64,000 nt of DNA from Nonomuraea guangzhouensis (GTDB taxonomy: Bacteria; Actinomycetota; Actinomycetes; Streptosporangiales; Streptosporangiaceae): assembly GCF_019396345.1 (NCBI RefSeq), contig NZ_JAHKRM010000016.1, positions 150,976 through 214,975 of the forward strand, in the 5' to 3' direction. The notes under the pieces are model-generated. The model had not been told where the DNA came from and did not search any database. It was given only the letters and a program-made list of their open reading frames with translations. Made by a program: the position numbers and the translations under genes. Positions 24,636 through 32,741 of the stretch are shown piece by piece (position 1 is the first letter of the stretch; the number at the start of each line of letters is the position of its first letter).

Positions 24636-25781
24636 ATGCGGAGAATATTGGGAATTGCCGTGGCTTTCGCGGTCACGATCGGCCTCGCCGCCGTGCCCGC
24701 AGCCACGGCGGCGAGTGCCCCACCGCGAGCCGTGGAGATCACCCGCTTCCTCGGCGAGCAGCGGCTGCCGCACAAGATGCCCTACGCCGGCACCACGGTG
24801 GGCGGCCTGTCCGGCCTCGACCGTGACCCGCGCACCGGCACCTGGTACCTGATCTCCGACGACCGGGGCCGCTACGGCCCGGCCCGCTTCTACACCGGGC
24901 GTCTCGACATCGACCCTGCGACCGGCGCCTTCACCGGGGTACGCCTCACCGCCGCCAAGACCCTCCTGCGCCCCGACGGGAGCACCTACCCGCCGTACGG
25001 CAAGCCCGAGTCCGCCGACCCCGAGTCCATCCGCTACGACCCGTGGACCCGGCGGCTGCTGTGGGGCGACGAAGGCGACCGGCCGGAAGCCGGCCGCCCG
25101 GACATCCCGCTGTCCGGCCTGTACGTCCACCGGGCCGACACCCAGGGCCGGCAGACCGACGACCTGCCGATGCCCGCCAACCTGCGCATGACCGCCATGG
25201 ACAACGGGCCCAGGCGTAACTTCGGCATCGAGGGCCTGGCCATCACCCCGCGCGCGATCACGGCCATGACCGAGGGCCCGCGGTTCGAGGACGGGGAGCC
25301 GCCGACCGTCGAGCACGGCGCGGAGGCCCGCCTCACCGTGTGGGACCGTTTCGGCGGCTCGCCGCGCGCCCAGTACGTCTACCGCGTCGACCCGCTGCCC
25401 ACCGCCCCCATCCCGCCGACCGGGCACACCGACAGCGGGGTCTCGGAGATCCTCGCGATCGACGACCACCGGTTCCTGGCACTGGAACGCTCCTGGCTCG
25501 AAGGCGTCGGCTACCGGGTGAAGCTGTACGAGATCGACCTGAGCGGTGCCACGAACGTGCTGGACAGGGACAGCCTGTTCACCGGCGAGCCGTACCGCGC
25601 GGTGTCCAAGCACCTGGTCGCCGACCTCGACAAGGTCCGGACGCCGGTACAGAACCTGGAGAGCCTCGCCTGGGGACCGCGGCTGCGCACCGGCGAGTGC
25701 ACGCTGGTGATCGGTTCGGACGACAACTTCGACGCCGAGGAGACGACGCAGTTCCTGGCCTTCGCCACCCGGACCTGCTGA
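24636..25781 (+). CDS. Secreted phytase-like esterase-domain protein
   Basis: This 381-residue protein has a signal peptide (about 1-26, ending TAA) and a single phytase-like beta-propeller domain (PF13449 type): VGGLSGLDRDPRTGTWYLISDDRG, ADPESIRYDPWTRRLLWGDEGD, GIEGLAITP, FLALERSWLEG and NLESLAWGP. The repeated acidic and Glu-Gly motifs may bind calcium. The real substrate of this family is usually unknown. It follows the SDR gene by 100 bases in the same direction without an IclR-type operator, so it may be unrelated to that pathway. Confidence 0.85.
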   Translation: MRRILGIAVAFAVTIGLAAVPAATAASAPPRAVEITRFLGEQRLPHKMPYAGTTVGGLSGLDRDPRTGTWYLISDDRGRYGPARFYTGRLDIDPATGAFTGVRLTAAKTLLRPDGSTYPPYGKPESADPESIRYDPWTRRLLWGDEGDRPEAGRPDIPLSGLYVHRADTQGRQTDDLPMPANLRMTAMDNGPRRNFGIEGLAITPRAITAMTEGPRFEDGEPPTVEHGAEARLTVWDRFGGSPRAQYVYRVDPLPTAPIPPTGHTDSGVSEILAIDDHRFLALERSWLEGVGYRVKLYEIDLSGATNVLDRDSLFTGEPYRAVSKHLVADLDKVRTPVQNLESLAWGPRLRTGECTLVIGSDDNFDAEETTQFLAFATRTC

Positions 25782-25845
25782 ACACCCTTAGCAAAACTAT
25801 GAAGCGTGAAAGAAGGCCTGATCACCCCAACTAGCCTGACGTTTC

Positions 25846-26505
25846 ATGACGTACGGGCCGCAACAGCCACAACAGTTCAACGTCCCTTATCCCCAGCAGC
25901 AGTCCCCCGCCTTCACGCCGCCTCCCGTGGTGATCGACGTCGGTACGGACGCCAAGGTGAAGGCACTGATCGGCGGCTCCGTTGCGGGGGTCATCGGACT
26001 CTTCGCGATCGTGTCGGCGCTCACCGGCCAGGTGACGGGCGGCGGCGGGGCCACCGTCGTCGCCGGGCTGTTCGGGCTGGTCTTCCTGACCATCGGCGCC
26101 CTGCCGATCATCACGTGGCGCAAGCTCAGCCGCCCCCGCAAGCTGGTCTTCGACGGCTACGGCGTCCGCTGGGACGACCCCCAGGGCAAGCCGTGGTCGG
26201 CGCCGTGGGCCGAGCTGGCGGGGGTGGGCATCTCGCGCACCCAGCAGCGCCGGGTCAAGCTCGCCGACTACATCATGCGCAAGGTGATGGTGCGCCTGGA
26301 CCTCTTCCCGGCCGACCCCGGGTTCCGCGCCCGGCACCCGGAACTGGAGCACCTGTGGGAGTTCCACACGGTCAAGAACGGCTACCGGCTCCCGCTCGGC
26401 TCCAACCCCAAGTACATCCCGGTCATCGAGCAGGCGATGCGGCAGTATCGCCCCGCGGCGTACCTGGGCATCCGCGATGAGGGTTTCATGGTCGGCCTGG
26501 TCTAG
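25846..26505 (+). CDS. Conserved membrane protein, PH-like domain
   Basis: This 219-residue protein has a Gln/Pro-rich cytoplasmic N-terminus (about 1-30), two adjacent membrane helices (about 42-62 and 70-92) and a soluble C-terminal domain. The latter begins RKLVFDGYGVRWDD and includes WAELAGVGIS, which resembles bacterial PH-like domains. Function is unknown. Its stop lies 11 bases from that of the convergent lasso exporter permease. Confidence 0.7.
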   Translation: MTYGPQQPQQFNVPYPQQQSPAFTPPPVVIDVGTDAKVKALIGGSVAGVIGLFAIVSALTGQVTGGGGATVVAGLFGLVFLTIGALPIITWRKLSRPRKLVFDGYGVRWDDPQGKPWSAPWAELAGVGISRTQQRRVKLADYIMRKVMVRLDLFPADPGFRARHPELEHLWEFHTVKNGYRLPLGSNPKYIPVIEQAMRQYRPAAYLGIRDEGFMVGLV

Positions 26506-26516
26506 AGGTCGCCCCC

Positions 26517-27335
26517 TCAGCGTGGGCGGGAGAGGCGGCGGGCGGCCAGGAGGAGGGAGAGCAGGCCGACCGCGGCGGTGACGGTGAGCTCCATGAGGAC
26601 GGGCGAGTGCACGGCGGCGGGCTCCTGCGGCGCGAGGTAGGGGGCGATGGTCCGCCGGAGCAGGTCGACCACGTACGTGAGCGGGTTGGCCACCATGAGA
26701 GCGGTCAGCCAGCCGGGCAGGCCCCCCATCGGGAACAGCGCGCCCGACAGGAACGTCATCGGCGTCAGCGTGAACCCTATGACCGCGTGGAAGGTCGGCG
26801 CCGGGGCGATGACCACGGCCAGCAGGGTGACGAACGCGGTCATGGTGAACGCGAGCAACGCCATCTCGGCGACCAGCTCGATCATCAGCTCGGGCGTGTA
26901 CGGGATGTGCGCCACCCCCGCCAGACCCAGGACGAGCACGCCCTGGAAGGTGGCGACCGTGGAGCCGCCCGCGCACCGACCGGCCAGCAGGCTCACCCGG
27001 TGCACGGGCGCGACCAGCATCTCCCTGAGAAAACCGGCCTCACGGTCGACCGCGATGGAGGAGCCGATGGCGATCGCGGGCGCCTGGACGGTCATCATCA
27101 GCACGCCGGGAAACAGGTAGGTGAGATAGCCGCCGTGGATCGGCAGCATGGCGGCGAACCCGATGCCGAAGACCAGCAGGTAGACGACCGGCTGGACCAG
27201 CGCCATGAGCAGGCGGGCGGGGTTGCGGACGGAGTGGAGCAGTTCCCGCCGCCACACCACATGGGCGGCCCGCGCTTCCCACAGGAGCCGGTGCAGGAGA
27301 CGTGACGAGGGCGTGAGGCTGGCGCTCGCGGTCAC
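26517..27335 (-). CDS. ABC-2 type permease of the lasso peptide cluster
   Basis: This 272-residue ABC-2 permease has six predicted helices and the family segment PIHGGYLTYLFPGVLMMTVQAPAIAIGSSIAVDREAGFLREMLVAPV. GTG 27335 overlaps the TGA of the ATPase gene (GTGA). It is the last gene of the lasso operon, so it probably exports the mature lasso peptide and may confer immunity. Confidence 0.88.
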   Translation of the reverse strand: MTASASLTPSSRLLHRLLWEARAAHVVWRRELLHSVRNPARLLMALVQPVVYLLVFGIGFAAMLPIHGGYLTYLFPGVLMMTVQAPAIAIGSSIAVDREAGFLREMLVAPVHRVSLLAGRCAGGSTVATFQGVLVLGLAGVAHIPYTPELMIELVAEMALLAFTMTAFVTLLAVVIAPAPTFHAVIGFTLTPMTFLSGALFPMGGLPGWLTALMVANPLTYVVDLLRRTIAPYLAPQEPAAVHSPVLMELTVTAAVGLLSLLLAARRLSRPR

Positions 27336-28279
27336 AGCGACACCTCCGAACGCGCCACGCCGTCCAAGGTCCGGCCGGTGTAGCGCAGGAACACCTCGTC
27401 CAGGCTGGGCCGGCGTACCTCGATCGAGTGCACGGGCACCCGCAGCACGGTGCACACCCAGGGGATGGCGGTGGCCGCGTCGGTCACCTCGACGTACAGG
27501 CCGTCCGGCCCCCACGCGCTGGCCAGGCCCAGGTAATCGGAGAGCGTGGCGGCGGCGGCCTGGTCGTCACCGGTGCGCAGGTGGATGCGGTCCGTGCCGA
27601 TCAGCCGCTTGAGCGCGGCCGGCGAGTCGTCGGCGACCACGCGGCCCCGGTCGACCATGGCGATGTGGTCGCAGCTCTCGGCCTCCTCCAGGTAATGGGT
27701 GGTGAGGAAGACGGTGATGGACCGGCGGTGGCGCAACTCGCGCAGGTGCTCCCAGATCTCCGCGCGGGCCTGCGGGTTGAGGCCCACCGTGGGCTCGTCG
27801 AGGAACAGCACCCCCGGCTCGTGCAGCAGCCCGCGGGCGATCTCCAGCAGGCGTCTCATGCTGTCGGACAGCTTGCGGACCAGCGAGTCGCCGAGGCCGG
27901 TCAGGCCCACGAGGTCCGCGGCCTCGGCCACCCGGCGGCGCGCGTCGTGCTTGCCCAGGCCGTACAGGGTGGCGTGGAAGGCGAGGTATTCGCGGACGGT
28001 CAGGTCCGTGTCGACGGTCGGCTCCTGGAAGACCAGCCCGATGCGGCGGCGTACCTCCTTCGGGTCGTCGCGTACGTCGATGCCCGCGACGAGCGCCCGG
28101 CCGCCGCTGGGACGCAGCAGCGTGCAGAGCATCGAGATCGTGGTGGACTTGCCCGCCCCGTTGGGTCCGAGGAAGCCGAACATCTCGCCGGCCTCGACGT
28201 TCAGGCTGATCCCGCACACCGCGCGCATGCCCTGGTAGGACTTGCGCAGCGAGCGGGTGTGGATCGTCCCCGGCCTCAT
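27332..28279 (-). CDS. ABC transporter ATPase of the lasso peptide cluster
   Basis: This 315-residue ABC-2-type ATPase has Walker A GPNGAGKST (38-46), a Q-loop in GLVFQEP, and Walker B LLHEPGVLFLDEPTVGLNP with the switch His in TTHYLEE. The signature motif reads LSDSM (137-141) instead of LSGGM, losing both glycines that normally contact ATP of the partner subunit. The surrounding MRRLLEIARGLL is normal. ATG 28279 overlaps the B2 stop (ATGA). It energises the neighbouring permease. Confidence 0.88.
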   Translation of the reverse strand: MRPGTIHTRSLRKSYQGMRAVCGISLNVEAGEMFGFLGPNGAGKSTTISMLCTLLRPSGGRALVAGIDVRDDPKEVRRRIGLVFQEPTVDTDLTVREYLAFHATLYGLGKHDARRRVAEAADLVGLTGLGDSLVRKLSDSMRRLLEIARGLLHEPGVLFLDEPTVGLNPQARAEIWEHLRELRHRRSITVFLTTHYLEEAESCDHIAMVDRGRVVADDSPAALKRLIGTDRIHLRTGDDQAAAATLSDYLGLASAWGPDGLYVEVTDAATAIPWVCTVLRVPVHSIEVRRPSLDEVFLRYTGRTLDGVARSEVSL

Positions 28280-28701
28280 GGCGCGGTGTTCGGGGCCGCG
28301 ACGGTCATGATCGGCCGGTAGTAGCCGGCCGCGTAGGGCTCGCCGACCGGCTGCCCGTTCACCTGCACCCAGGCGTGCGCGCGGAACGGCTCGACGCGCA
28401 CCCCCGCGCACCAGGTGGGCCAGGTGCCCCGCAGCCGGCACAGGATGGCCGTCGCCAGCGAACGCTGCAGGCAGGCGGGCCCGGCGCAGCGCGCGCTCAC
28501 CGCCACCACGTCGTCCCTGGCGGCCAGGGCCTGCGCGGCCGTCGCGGCGACGGCACCGCGCCGGATCACCTCCAGCACGCACCGGATCCGGTGCGGCGTG
28601 AGCGCGGCCAGCGCCCGGGCCGCGGCGACGGCCAGCAGAGCCGCGGGGGTCCGGACGAGCGGCGGCAAGGCGCGAACCTCGGGGGTCATCGGGCGGCTCA
28701 T
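28276..28701 (-). CDS. Lasso peptide leader peptidase (B2 protein)
   Basis: This 141-residue transglutaminase-like Cys protease of the lasso B2 family has likely nucleophile Cys77 in CLQRSLATAILCRLRG and catalytic His109 in FRAHAWVQVNGQPVGE, the usual B2 layout. It removes the leader from the precursor so that the core N-terminal amine is free for ring closure. It overlaps the B1 and ATPase genes by ATGA. Short for the family but complete. Confidence 0.92.
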   Translation of the reverse strand: MSRPMTPEVRALPPLVRTPAALLAVAAARALAALTPHRIRCVLEVIRRGAVAATAAQALAARDDVVAVSARCAGPACLQRSLATAILCRLRGTWPTWCAGVRVEPFRAHAWVQVNGQPVGEPYAAGYYRPIMTVAAPNTAP

Positions 28702-28958
28702 GGCGTCACCAGTCCGGCTCGGCGCAGGCCCGCCAGCAGGTCGGCGACATCGCGGTCCGCCTGCTCGGCGGAGAGCCCCGGGTGGTCGCCGGTCAGCCTC
28801 TTGGCCGCCTCGCCCGGAGCGGCGCCGCAGAGCAGCGTCCGCAGGACCAGCGTGGCGGTGGCGTTGAGCTGCCAGTAGCGGCCGGTGCGCTCGTCGAGCA
28901 GCACCATGCCGTCGATGGAGTGCGCGGCGGACACGCCGCCACGCAGGCTGAAGGGCAT
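28698..28958 (-). CDS. Lasso peptide leader-binding RRE protein (B1, PqqD-like)
   Basis: This 86-residue PqqD-like RiPP recognition element has LDERTGRYWQLNATATLVLRTLL, followed by a helical C-terminus. It binds the precursor leader and delivers it to the B2 peptidase and cyclase. ATG 28958 overlaps the cyclase TGA by one base (TGATG); the frame is open further upstream but within the cyclase gene. Confidence 0.9.
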   Translation of the reverse strand: MPFSLRGGVSAAHSIDGMVLLDERTGRYWQLNATATLVLRTLLCGAAPGEAAKRLTGDHPGLSAEQADRDVADLLAGLRRAGLVTP

Positions 28959-30790
28959 CACGAATCTCCCGTGGTCATGGCCGGCATCCGAAGGGGGGTC
29001 AGTGAGCGCAGCCATATCTCGCAGGCCAGCGTCTGCGACAGGGGTCCCATGACGTGCGGCAGCGGATGCACGCCGAGCAGGGCGGCACGCAGGACGCCGG
29101 GGTCGATCAGACCGAGCCGGCCGAGCTCCGACGCGTCGAACAGCTCCAGCACGCCGTCACGATGGCGCCGCCATCCGGCGTAGAAGTCGGCGCTGTATTC
29201 GCCCTTGGTCGAGCGCTCCAGCATCTCGTACGGCACGATGCCGGCCATCGACGCCGCCAGCAGCGGCTTGCACCGGCCGAGACCGGCGCGCTGATCCAGC
29301 CGCACCGACAGCGCGGCCTCGATCACGGCGTCATCCAGGTAGGGCGCGGCGTACGGGAGCCCCAGCCGGGAGGTGGCCTGGTCGATCTGACGCAGCCCGG
29401 CCCCGCAGGCACGCGCGTAGAGCAGGGCCTGGTGCTGGGCGCGCCGTGGCGACAGCGGCGCCGGCTGCCCGGCGGCGATCCCGGCCAGCACGTCGCGGGC
29501 CGCGTTGACGGCGCCGGGGGTGGCCCAGGGCGGCATGCGCAGCGGCGGTCCCCACGCCATCGAGTGCGGGTCCGGGGCCGCGGGCGCGGCGCGCAGCTCG
29601 GCGGTGCGGCGGCCCAGCCAGGCCGCGTGGTCGGTGCGGTCGGCCACCGCCCGCAGCAGCCGCCACCAGGAGGTCCGCCAGCGGGCCCGGCGGGCGCGCA
29701 GGTGCGCGGGCGCGGTGAACGGGCGCTCCCTGACCAGGTCGTGGAGGTAGGGCGGAAGAGGCGAGAACAGCTCGTCGCCACCGACCCCCATCAGGTGCAG
29801 CCGGGAGCCGGCGGTGCCCAGCCGCCAGGCCAGGTCGGCCAGCCGCGCCGCGTCGCGGACCCAGCCCGACGGCTCCTCCATCGCCGGCTGGGACTCGGTC
29901 AGGCCGGCGAACCACAGCGGGAACTCGTCGTTGCCGATGACGAGGTGCGTGGCCGCCGACAACGCGGTGGCCGCGCGGAAGGCCCAGGCCGGATCGTCGT
30001 TGCCCGGGTCCAGGCCCTCGCAGTGCACGGTGATCAGGCGTGCCGGGCCGCCGGCGGCCAGGAAACAGAGGCTGGTGGAGTCGAGTCCGCCGGACAGGTC
30101 GGCGCTGATCGTGCCGCCGTCCGCGGTGCAGGTGTCCACGGCGCCGGTCAGCGCCTCGCGGAGGGCGCTCGCCCCCTCGACCAGGGGCAGGGTTGGTTCG
30201 GGCGGGTGCCACCAGGTGCGGACGCGGATCGTGCCGTCGGGTTCGATCAGCAGCGTCCTGTCGGGGGGCAGGCAGGTGACGTCGCGCCACACACCGAGGT
30301 CCTGCAACGGGGCGACCACCCCGCTCGGGAGCAGTCGCGTGGCCAGCACCTGCTCGTTGATCCGTCCGCCGGTCGCCCACGCGAGCACGTCGGAGCGGCT
30401 GGCGGCCACCGTCACACCGCGTACGCGGGCGTGGAAGATCCGCCGCACGGCCGAGGCGGTGCCGCGTACGGCGGTCCTGCCGTCGATCGAGGCGGTCAGG
30501 TGGAAGCTGCCCGCCAGCCCCGCGACGACCTGTTCGAGCCGCTCGACGTCGGAGATCCGATCCAGCCGCAGGGCCAGGTCGGTGGCGGTGACCGGGCAGC
30601 GCCCGAGCACCGCCACCCGCGCCGCTCCCACGGCTGCCAGACGGATCTGGTGGCCGGGCCAGTCGCCGATCAACCACGGCCGCCCGGAGGCGTGCTCGAT
30701 CACCTGACCGGCCCTGGGGAGCAGCACGCCTGCCGCGGCAAGACCTGCTTCACCGTCGGGTAGCACGGCGAACCACATCTCGCCTAGCAC
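28958..30790 (-). CDS. Lasso cyclase (asparagine synthetase-like, C protein)
   Basis: This 610-residue asparagine synthetase B homologue has a degenerate N-terminal glutaminase-like domain and an ATP-pyrophosphatase domain with SGGLDSTS (233-240). It activates the Asp9 side chain of the core peptide as an AMP ester and forms the macrolactam with Gly1. GTG 30790 lies 15 bases after the precursor stop; ATG 30778 (MWFAVLPD) is an equally good start typical of the family. Gene order A-C-B1-B2-exporter is a canonical actinobacterial lasso arrangement. Confidence 0.93.
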   Translation of the reverse strand: MLGEMWFAVLPDGEAGLAAAGVLLPRAGQVIEHASGRPWLIGDWPGHQIRLAAVGAARVAVLGRCPVTATDLALRLDRISDVERLEQVVAGLAGSFHLTASIDGRTAVRGTASAVRRIFHARVRGVTVAASRSDVLAWATGGRINEQVLATRLLPSGVVAPLQDLGVWRDVTCLPPDRTLLIEPDGTIRVRTWWHPPEPTLPLVEGASALREALTGAVDTCTADGGTISADLSGGLDSTSLCFLAAGGPARLITVHCEGLDPGNDDPAWAFRAATALSAATHLVIGNDEFPLWFAGLTESQPAMEEPSGWVRDAARLADLAWRLGTAGSRLHLMGVGGDELFSPLPPYLHDLVRERPFTAPAHLRARRARWRTSWWRLLRAVADRTDHAAWLGRRTAELRAAPAAPDPHSMAWGPPLRMPPWATPGAVNAARDVLAGIAAGQPAPLSPRRAQHQALLYARACGAGLRQIDQATSRLGLPYAAPYLDDAVIEAALSVRLDQRAGLGRCKPLLAASMAGIVPYEMLERSTKGEYSADFYAGWRRHRDGVLELFDASELGRLGLIDPGVLRAALLGVHPLPHVMGPLSQTLACEIWLRSLTPLRMPAMTTGDS

Positions 30791-30805
30791 CGTTGCGCCC
30801 GCCCG

Positions 30806-30937
30806 TCAGCCGGAGAACCACTGAAACGGATTGGCGGGCCAGTCGATGACGGAGCCCGACGGGTAGCCGCACGTGAGATCGGCGAAATCGCCGACCTCAA
30901 CCAGGGCGGGCGGCTCGTACGCCGCTGGTGCGTGCAT
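30806..30937 (-). CDS. Lasso peptide precursor (43 aa)
   Basis: This small gene sits immediately upstream of the cyclase. ATG 30937 is preceded by AAAGGAGAAGGG. The leader contains the lasso recognition pattern Y-x-x-P-x-L-x-x-x-G-x-F-x-x-x-T (YEPPALVEVGDFADLT, residues 7-22) with the conserved Thr at -2, then Cys at -1. The predicted core is GYPSGSVIDWPANPFQWFSG (residues 24-43). Gly1 and Asp9 would form a nine-residue macrolactam ring, with an 11-residue loop and tail containing bulky Phe and Trp plugs. No disulfide is possible in the core, so this is a class II type lasso. I do not recognise this core from known lasso peptides. Confidence 0.93.
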   Translation of the reverse strand: MHAPAAYEPPALVEVGDFADLTCGYPSGSVIDWPANPFQWFSG

Positions 30938-31019
30938 GACCCTTCTCCTTTCAGAGATGATGGCCGGACACGACCTGTCTACCTATCCGGCATCGTCACT
31001 GACAGTAGCTATTTGGTTA

Positions 31020-32687
31020 CTAGTAGCGATGACCATAGTCACGGTTTCTGTGCCGGCCCGCTACTGGTCGCAGCGGATTGGGGACGGGCGCGCAGCGCAT
31101 CTCGCCGCCGTCGGCGCCGAGCCAGCGCAGCAGCAGGTTGGCCTTGGCGGGCACGTGGGAGGCCGCCAGCAGGGCGCGGATCGGCGCATGGTCGCCCGCG
31201 TACCCGGCCAGCAGCTCTCTGGCCCGCGCCCACAGCTCGCCGCCGAGTCCGGCGTGGCGCTCCTCGATCGCCCCGGCGATCTCCCACAAGTTGTTGGTCA
31301 CCAGGCAGGAGACCAGCCGCTCCCAGCCGTAGGCGGCGCCGACGCCCGGGACGGCGGGGTGCCGGTCGGTGACCAGCTTGACGCCCTCGTGGTCGCGGAA
31401 GATCGCCTGCGCCGGGGTTCCGGTGACGTCCACGCCGATGAGCACGTTCTGCAGGTGGCACTCCAGGACCACGCCGTGGCGCAGGTACGCGTGCAGGACC
31501 GGTGGTACGACGAGCTCGAGGTAGCGCTGCCACCAGGTGAGGGCCCGGTCCTCGTCGAGGCCGTCGAGCGGGTTGCCGGGAAAGCCCTCGCCGATCCCCG
31601 CCGCCAGCAGTGCCGTCAGGCCGGGCCGCAGGTGCGCGCCCAGGCCGTCGCGGACGATCACCGCCAGCGCCTCGCCGCCGTCGCCGAGGTCCACGGTGCG
31701 GTAACCCCGGTCGGACAGCACGGACGGTCTCGGCAGGTGCGCGGGCAGGTCGTCGAAGACCGCGCGCAGCAGGCCGTCGACGGTGGTCAGCCGGCGCAGG
31801 TCGCGGGACCAGAGGCGGCGGACGTCGTTGGTGATCCGGACGTCGAGGCTGAACTTGCAGAACAGGTCCGCGTCCGGCAGGTACACCGTCCGCAGCGACG
31901 AGGTCGGCACGGCCACGGCGGTGCTCTCGCCCAGATACCGCAGCCGCCCGTCGCGCAGGGCTGGCGGTCCGCCCAGCAGCTCCAGTTGCCAAGGGTGGGC
32001 CGGCAGCAGGAGGCCGCCATCGGGTGGCGGCGGGCCGAGCCCGTCCAGCGCGGTGGGGTCGCCCTCCTCCAGTACGGCCTCGGGCGGCACGCCGAGCAGG
32101 GTCAGCGGGAAGCGGGCGCGGGCCTCGGGCGCGTAGGGGAGCCAGGAGTCCGGGCCGAGTCCGCCACGGGCCTTGGGCGCCGGGTGGTAGCGGTGCCCCG
32201 CGACCAGGGCCTGCTCGGACCGCAGGAACAGCTCGATGGGCGAGGTCTGAGCGGCCGGGAACGGTGTCGCGGTCGCGGCGGGCTGGAACGGGTTCGCCGT
32301 CGCCGTTCGGGTGGACAGCAGGGTGGCGACGACGTCCCTGCTGTGGCGGATCTCGTCGGCGAGGGTGCCGTTGGAGACACCGGTGTACGCGGTCAGCTCC
32401 TCGGCGGTCAGCGCCACCAGGGGGTCCAGGGACAGGGGGAGCCAGCCGCCGGCCGTGTACAGGGCGGGGTGCCCGGGGTAGCGTCCAGCGCGTACCCGCA
32501 GCAGGTGGCCGGTCGTCGGCAGGCGGTAGAGCCGGTGGCCGTCGTCCTGGCCGCTCTCGGGCCTGGCCACCTCGCGGACCAGGCAGTTGAGGAGAGCCGT
32601 CACCGTGAGAGCGTCGGCGCGGTCGTCGTCCGGGCCGGACCGTGGGGTTTTCTGCGCCGCGTCCGGTCCCTCGGGATGGCGTGTCAT
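31020..32687 (-). CDS. NIS siderophore synthetase (IucA/IucC family)
   Basis: This 555-residue NRPS-independent siderophore synthetase has HRYHPAPKARGGLG (ATP/carboxylate binding), LLPAHPWQLE, CKFSLDVRITNDVRRL, VLECHLQNVLIG and IFRDHEGVKL, the usual motif order, followed by the C-terminal FhuF-like fold. It condenses a carboxylate such as citrate or succinate with an amine or hydroxylamine using ATP. ATG 32687 follows GAGGGGG. It ends 82 bases before the lasso precursor start in the same direction. A second synthetase is divergent. Confidence 0.92.
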   Translation of the reverse strand: MTRHPEGPDAAQKTPRSGPDDDRADALTVTALLNCLVREVARPESGQDDGHRLYRLPTTGHLLRVRAGRYPGHPALYTAGGWLPLSLDPLVALTAEELTAYTGVSNGTLADEIRHSRDVVATLLSTRTATANPFQPAATATPFPAAQTSPIELFLRSEQALVAGHRYHPAPKARGGLGPDSWLPYAPEARARFPLTLLGVPPEAVLEEGDPTALDGLGPPPPDGGLLLPAHPWQLELLGGPPALRDGRLRYLGESTAVAVPTSSLRTVYLPDADLFCKFSLDVRITNDVRRLWSRDLRRLTTVDGLLRAVFDDLPAHLPRPSVLSDRGYRTVDLGDGGEALAVIVRDGLGAHLRPGLTALLAAGIGEGFPGNPLDGLDEDRALTWWQRYLELVVPPVLHAYLRHGVVLECHLQNVLIGVDVTGTPAQAIFRDHEGVKLVTDRHPAVPGVGAAYGWERLVSCLVTNNLWEIAGAIEERHAGLGGELWARARELLAGYAGDHAPIRALLAASHVPAKANLLLRWLGADGGEMRCAPVPNPLRPVAGRHRNRDYGHRY

Positions 32688-32741
32688 CGCAGGCCCCCTC
32701 ACCACTCGTATCGGCGACCATACACGGGGTAACTATCCTTT

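Noticed and set aside
32688..32741. Possible iron-regulator (IdeR/DmdR) box between the two siderophore synthetases
   Set aside because: The stretch GGGGTAACTATCCTT only loosely resembles the TTAGGTTAG-type consensus and lacks dyad symmetry, so iron control is plausible from gene function but not supported by a site.
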